In this document: piece after piece, positions 5,272 to 8,198 of the stretch | How the letters are laid out: each line of letters starts with the position of its first letter | Numbering within the stretch: the stretch's first letter is position 1 | Origin: an uncultured Collinsella sp. | Lineage (GTDB): Bacteria; Actinomycetota; Coriobacteriia; Coriobacteriales; Coriobacteriaceae | NCBI GenBank assembly: GCA_900549065.1 | Contig: URNC01000093.1 | Span: forward strand, 1-8,198 | Reading direction: 5' to 3' | DNA: 8,198 bases | The notes under the pieces: generated by a model | What the model was told of the DNA's origin: nothing | The model's database searches: none | What the model saw: only the letters and a program-made list of their open reading frames with translations | Position numbers and translations under genes: made by a program

Positions 5272-6767
5272 CGATGCAGATTTCGCTCATTCTTCCCCAA
5301 ATTGTTGCGCTCGATGTTGTCTTTGCCCTGGCTGCGTGTCTGCAGACGATCCACGTTCCGCTCATCGCATCGCGCCGCTCGGCCTATAACCGTAAGGTGA
5401 TTTGCGCCTACGAGGCGAGCCTTGTGCTTCACCTGGTGGTTTCGGCGCTTATCTTATTCGCGTCGTCTGGTTCGTATCTGGTGGCGCCGCTTGACGTTTG
5501 CGCCAGGGCAATGGGCGGAGCGTTGTGGCTCAATGCCGCGATCTTTGCCTGTGGCGTGGTGCTTATGGTGCACTATCGTCGCCCCGTCATGCTAGTCGAG
5601 CTGCTGCTCGTTGCCGCCGTTACACCGCCGGTGGTGCTTGCCATGGGCTCGGCGTGGACCGTTGTCCTTATCGCAGAGGGAGCGTTCTTCCTGTTCCGCT
5701 CCATCGCGGCGCTCTTGATGGACGTCCGTAACCGCCAGGAAGATATCACCATGTTCTCGACGATCGAGACCATCAACGTGATTCCCGTGGGCATCCTGTA
5801 TCTGGACCCGAGGGGCCGTCCGCTGCTCATGAACCGCTGCATGCGCAAAAACCTCGTAGAGCTCCATATGCCCACCGACCTAGGTGATATGAGCGGAACA
5901 TGGAACGACCTGCGCAAACTCAGCATGCAAATGCCCGAAAGCAGCCAGAACCGCGTGCGGATTAATCTGGACCGCTTTGGTGAGGCGCGGGCGGTGGTCG
6001 AGGTTTCTCCCGCCGAGATTCGCTTGTTTGTGCACGATGACGTTATGGTTTCGGGCCGCCTCTTCGAGCGCATTATCGGTCTGGATGTAACAGAGTATGC
6101 GCATGCCCATGATCGTCTGGCGCAAGCCAACCACCTGCTTGAGCTTGCGGGCCAAGAGCTCCAAGCCCAGATCGAAGAAGTCAAAAAAGTTGCTGACAAT
6201 GCGGCCTATCTGCGTATGCGCGCTCGCGTGCACGACGTGATCGGGCAGCGCCTGTCCATCCTCCATCGTTATCTGGAGGAGGGGCGCCTGGACGATGAGT
6301 CACTCGAGCAGATCGACCCGCTGCTGCGCTCAATCGCTGCCGATCTGCGCAGCGGAGGCGACACCGAACCGGCAGAGCAACTGGGCGATATCGTCCATGC
6401 CTTTGGCCTGGTGAGCGTGCAGATCGATGTGGAGGGCGAGCTGCCAAACGACGCACGTGTCGCCGCAGCATTTTTGCAGATTATCCGCGAGGCCTCGACC
6501 AATGCCACCAAGCATGCACAGGCGCATCGGGTCCACGTGCGTCTGTGGCAGGAGACGTCGGAAGACGGTGCTGTTGCGCGGATGACCGTTTCTAACGACG
6601 GCGCGCCTGCACCCGTATCGTATCGCGAGGGAACGGGTATCCCAGGTATGAGGCATGTCGCACAGAATCTGGGCGGCAGCCTGGAAGTCCACACCGCCCC
6701 GCCCTTCACGCTTACGGTGTCCATCCCGCTCGCCTCCAACGCCACGGTCCAAAGGAGAAGTTCATGA
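5268..6767 (+). CDS. NarL-type membrane sensor histidine kinase
   Basis: This 499-residue kinase would autophosphorylate on His and pass phosphate to the adjacent regulator. Hydrophobic segments lie near residues 7-31, 45-67, 82-101 and 107-150 (about five or six passes). A PAS-like region follows (about 165-275, with IPVGILYLDPRGRPLLMN and GLDVTEY near its ends), then a coiled coil (281-312). The H-box is MRARVHDVIGQRLS, with His322-Asp323 as in NarL/DesK-like (HisKA_3) kinases. The ATPase domain keeps the N-box REASTNATKHA (Asn412), NDG (443-445) and GTGIPGM (455-461). The GTG start at 5268 is preferred: GAGGG (5256-5260) lies seven bases upstream and it overlaps the previous stop as GTGA. 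ATG 5274 is the alternative. The 3' end overlaps the response regulator by ATGA. The signal it senses is unknown. Confidence 0.93.
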   Translation: MTMQISLILPQIVALDVVFALAACLQTIHVPLIASRRSAYNRKVICAYEASLVLHLVVSALILFASSGSYLVAPLDVCARAMGGALWLNAAIFACGVVLMVHYRRPVMLVELLLVAAVTPPVVLAMGSAWTVVLIAEGAFFLFRSIAALLMDVRNRQEDITMFSTIETINVIPVGILYLDPRGRPLLMNRCMRKNLVELHMPTDLGDMSGTWNDLRKLSMQMPESSQNRVRINLDRFGEARAVVEVSPAEIRLFVHDDVMVSGRLFERIIGLDVTEYAHAHDRLAQANHLLELAGQELQAQIEEVKKVADNAAYLRMRARVHDVIGQRLSILHRYLEEGRLDDESLEQIDPLLRSIAADLRSGGDTEPAEQLGDIVHAFGLVSVQIDVEGELPNDARVAAAFLQIIREASTNATKHAQAHRVHVRLWQETSEDGAVARMTVSNDGAPAPVSYREGTGIPGMRHVAQNLGGSLEVHTAPPFTLTVSIPLASNATVQRRSS

Positions 6768-7384
6768 TCCGCGTCCTTATAGTCGAAGACCGGGCCATCC
6801 TGCGCGAGAGCCTGGCGCGCTCCGCTGGAGACCAGCCCGATATGACCGTTGTTTCCGCCATTGCCGATGCTTCCGAGGCCTTGGGTGTCGCGCTCAAGGA
6901 GCGCCCGGACACGATACTGATGGACGTATGCACCGAGCATGATTCCAACGGCATCGTGGCGGCGGCGCGCATTAAAGAACAACTGTCCGAGTGCCGCGTC
7001 ATTATCATGACGGGTATGCCCGAAATCACCTTTGTGGACCAGGCGCGCGAGGCGGGCGTCGACAGCTTTGTGTACAAGAACGTCGGTATCGACGAGCTAT
7101 TCGCCGTGATGCGCTCCACGCTGGCGGGTTACTGCACGTTTCCCAAGCCGCCCGAGAGCATCTTCTCGGGCACGGCGGCCCTCGACGATGTCGAGCTGTC
7201 GATCTTGCGCCTTGCCTGCGAGGGTAAGAGCCGCCGCGAGATCGCGGCCGAGCTGTTTATGAGCGAGGGCACCATCAAACGCCGCATCTCGGAGATTCTC
7301 AATAAGACCGGCTACGACAACATCATGCGCTTGGCCGTGCGCGCAGTAACGGAGGGCAGCATCGTTCCCAACATGGAGCGCTAG
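6764..7384 (+). CDS. LuxR/NarL-family response regulator
   Basis: The 206-residue regulator has an N-terminal receiver domain (about 1-122): acidic pair Glu8-Asp9, phospho-acceptor Asp54 in LMDVCTEHD, Thr83 and Lys105 in VYKN. The C-terminal LuxR-type helix-turn-helix (about 138-197) contains LACEGKSRREIAAELFMSEGTIKRRISEI, written here in family order as LACEGKSRREI then AAELFMSEGTIKRR. It should act as a phosphorylation-dependent dimeric transcription factor. The loop after Asp54 lacks the usual Pro and is one residue longer than MDIRMPxMDG. AAAGGAG (6751-6757) lies six bases before ATG 6764, and the ATGA overlap with the kinase implies coupled translation and a cognate pair. It is the last gene before a hairpin at 7410-7444. 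Target genes are unknown. Confidence 0.95.
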   Translation: MIRVLIVEDRAILRESLARSAGDQPDMTVVSAIADASEALGVALKERPDTILMDVCTEHDSNGIVAAARIKEQLSECRVIIMTGMPEITFVDQAREAGVDSFVYKNVGIDELFAVMRSTLAGYCTFPKPPESIFSGTAALDDVELSILRLACEGKSRREIAAELFMSEGTIKRRISEILNKTGYDNIMRLAVRAVTEGSIVPNMER

Positions 7385-7409
7385 CGCTCGTTACGCATCG
7401 GCATAAAGC

Positions 7410-7444
7410 GGCGGGGCCGCAGGATCAACTCCCGCGGCCCCGCC
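7410..7444. terminator. GC-rich hairpin between convergent genes, probable bidirectional terminator
   Basis: GCGGGGCCGC (7411-7420) pairs perfectly with GCGGCCCCGC (7434-7443), extended by G7410-C7444 and an inner GGA/TCC (7422-7424/7430-7432). No T-run follows on either strand, so release may need more than the hairpin. It lies 25 bases after the response-regulator stop and 50 bases beyond the 3' end of the opposing gene, as expected for a shared terminator. Confidence 0.7.
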
Positions 7445-7494
7445 TGGCAAGTGCGCGGATGTGTCCGCCAATCCGCGGCTGATGTTACGTGTCG

Positions 7495-8165
7495 CTACGC
7501 GATGGTCGCGGTGTAGGAGGCGACGTCCTCATAGGAATCGGTCAGGTAGGCGTCGATGCCGATGGTCGTATTGACGAGGTCGTCAAGGCTGTCAAGCTCG
7601 CCGCTCGAGAACGTGAATTCCTCGGTGGCGTTGGTGCCGGGCATCAGGTGAGCCGAGAACCAGGGTTCCTTCATGGTGCCGTTGACGTTGGTCTTGCCAG
7701 AAGGAGCGTAGAAGGTCAGGTCCTTGTCGCTCTTGTTGGTGATGTTGACGACAAAGCCGATGTCGCCCCAGTCGTCCTTGAACTTCTCGGTGATGGTGAT
7801 GGTGCACAGGTCGTCATCGGCGACGGTGACGGCGGGGGAGATTTCGATGCTCTGGACGTCGTCGTCTTCGACGGCCTCATCGATCTCTTCTTCCTTCTCG
7901 GCGTTCTCGCGATCCTTCTTCACCGTACCGGACAGATCCTTGTCGGACTTCGTAAAGATAAGCTTGTCGCCTTCCACCTCGAGGACGAGCTTGTCGTCCT
8001 TGAGCTTCAGGTCGTGCGACTCATCTTCGGCGGTAATCGTTACGGTGGTGGCGTCCTTGGCCTCCCATTTCAGGTCGGCGACCTCAAGGAACATGTCGAG
8101 GACGCCCGTGCCGTCTTCGTCGAGGATCAGGATACAGTTGAGGCCCCACTCCTTGAGCATATCCA
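7495..8165 (-). CDS. Probable secreted/lipoprotein-like protein, 5'-truncated
   Basis: About 222 C-terminal residues are present. The N-terminus is lost at the insert end, and the apparent GTG start (8164-8166) borrows an adapter base, so it is false. The first part (about residues 1-75 of the open frame) has the pattern LNCILILDEDGTGVLDMF followed by alternating beta strands (LKLKDDKLVLEVEGDKLIF). This is the style of small extracellular domains common in gut Coriobacteria and Firmicutes lipoproteins. A charged Lys/Glu/Asp-rich linker (about 76-104) leads to a second beta-rich domain (105-223) with VVNITNKSDKDLTFYAPSG and a concluding YTATIA, reminiscent of DUF4352/DUF5067-like immunoglobulin-type folds. 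I cannot confirm the family. Export is inferred from composition, since any signal peptide or lipobox would be in the missing part. It is transcribed towards the response regulator. Confidence 0.75.
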
Positions 8166-8198
8166 CTGTCTCTTATACACATCTCCGAGCCCACGAGA
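8166..8198 (-). other. Nextera P7-side adapter (artefact)
   Basis: CTGTCTCTTATACACATCT (8166-8184) is the reverse complement of the 19-bp Tn5 mosaic end, and CCGAGCCCACGAGA (8185-8198) is the start of the Nextera read-2/P7 adapter. Genomic sequence ends at 8165. The orientation relative to the left end is that of a normal P5-insert-P7 library molecule. Confidence 0.98.

Noticed and set aside
5268..6767. Frameshift splitting one large hybrid kinase into two genes at 5268
   Set aside because: The upstream protein already has its own complete sensor and tail, and the downstream one begins with its own membrane domain. The GTGA overlap is a normal operon junction.
1950..7384. AI-2 sensing by the 7TM/kinase operon because luxS is nearby
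   Set aside because: luxS has its own terminator and is separated by an unrelated gene, and no known AI-2 receptor domain (LuxP, LsrB or dCACHE type) is visible.
50..8165. CRISPR arrays, tRNA or rRNA genes, insertion sequences
   Set aside because: No regularly spaced direct repeats, cloverleaf-like structure, rRNA-like stretch or transposase motifs were seen on either strand. The only Tn5-related sequence is the library adapter.

Overview
This is an 8.1 kb insert of GC-rich bacterial DNA with Illumina Nextera (Tn5) adapter sequence still attached at both ends: positions 1-49 (P5 side, including an 8-base i5 index) and 8166-8198 (P7 side). The biological sequence is 50-8165. The high GC content, GC-ending codons, leader hairpins, nucleoside-hydrolase/ribokinase pair, LuxS, a DUF4867-type protein and a 7TM-sensor/NarL-type two-component cluster best fit a gut Coriobacteria member, with Collinsella as my best guess. 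That placement rests on overall resemblance, not on a marker gene.

Layout. (1) 50-1846, plus strand: the 3' part of a ribokinase gene, cut by the insert end, then a nucleoside hydrolase whose Shine-Dalgarno sequence overlaps the ribokinase stop. Together they would split ribonucleosides and phosphorylate the released ribose. (2) 1847-1949: a 67-nt near-palindromic hairpin containing a good extended -10 promoter for the next gene. (3) 1950-2501: luxS with its own intrinsic terminator. (4) 2520-3218: a separately transcribed DUF4867/cupin-like gene behind a perfect 16-bp palindrome that looks like an operator. (5) 3223-3275: a second long hairpin, repeat-like. (6) 3388-7384: a tightly coupled three-gene signalling operon with 4-nt overlaps at both junctions. 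It encodes an 8-TM protein with a HisKA_7TM-like sensor and a degenerate, probably inactive kinase tail, a complete NarL-type membrane histidine kinase, and a LuxR/NarL-type response regulator. (7) 7410-7444: a GC-rich hairpin between convergent genes. (8) 7495-8165, minus strand: the C-terminal part of a secreted or lipoprotein-like protein with two beta-rich domains, cut by the insert end.

The most noteworthy biology is the sensor pseudo-kinase / kinase / regulator triad. The most important technical point is that both terminal reading frames acquire false GTG starts from the adapter. No CRISPR array, tRNA, rRNA, insertion sequence or defence system was seen, and no intergenic gap exceeds 300 bases.
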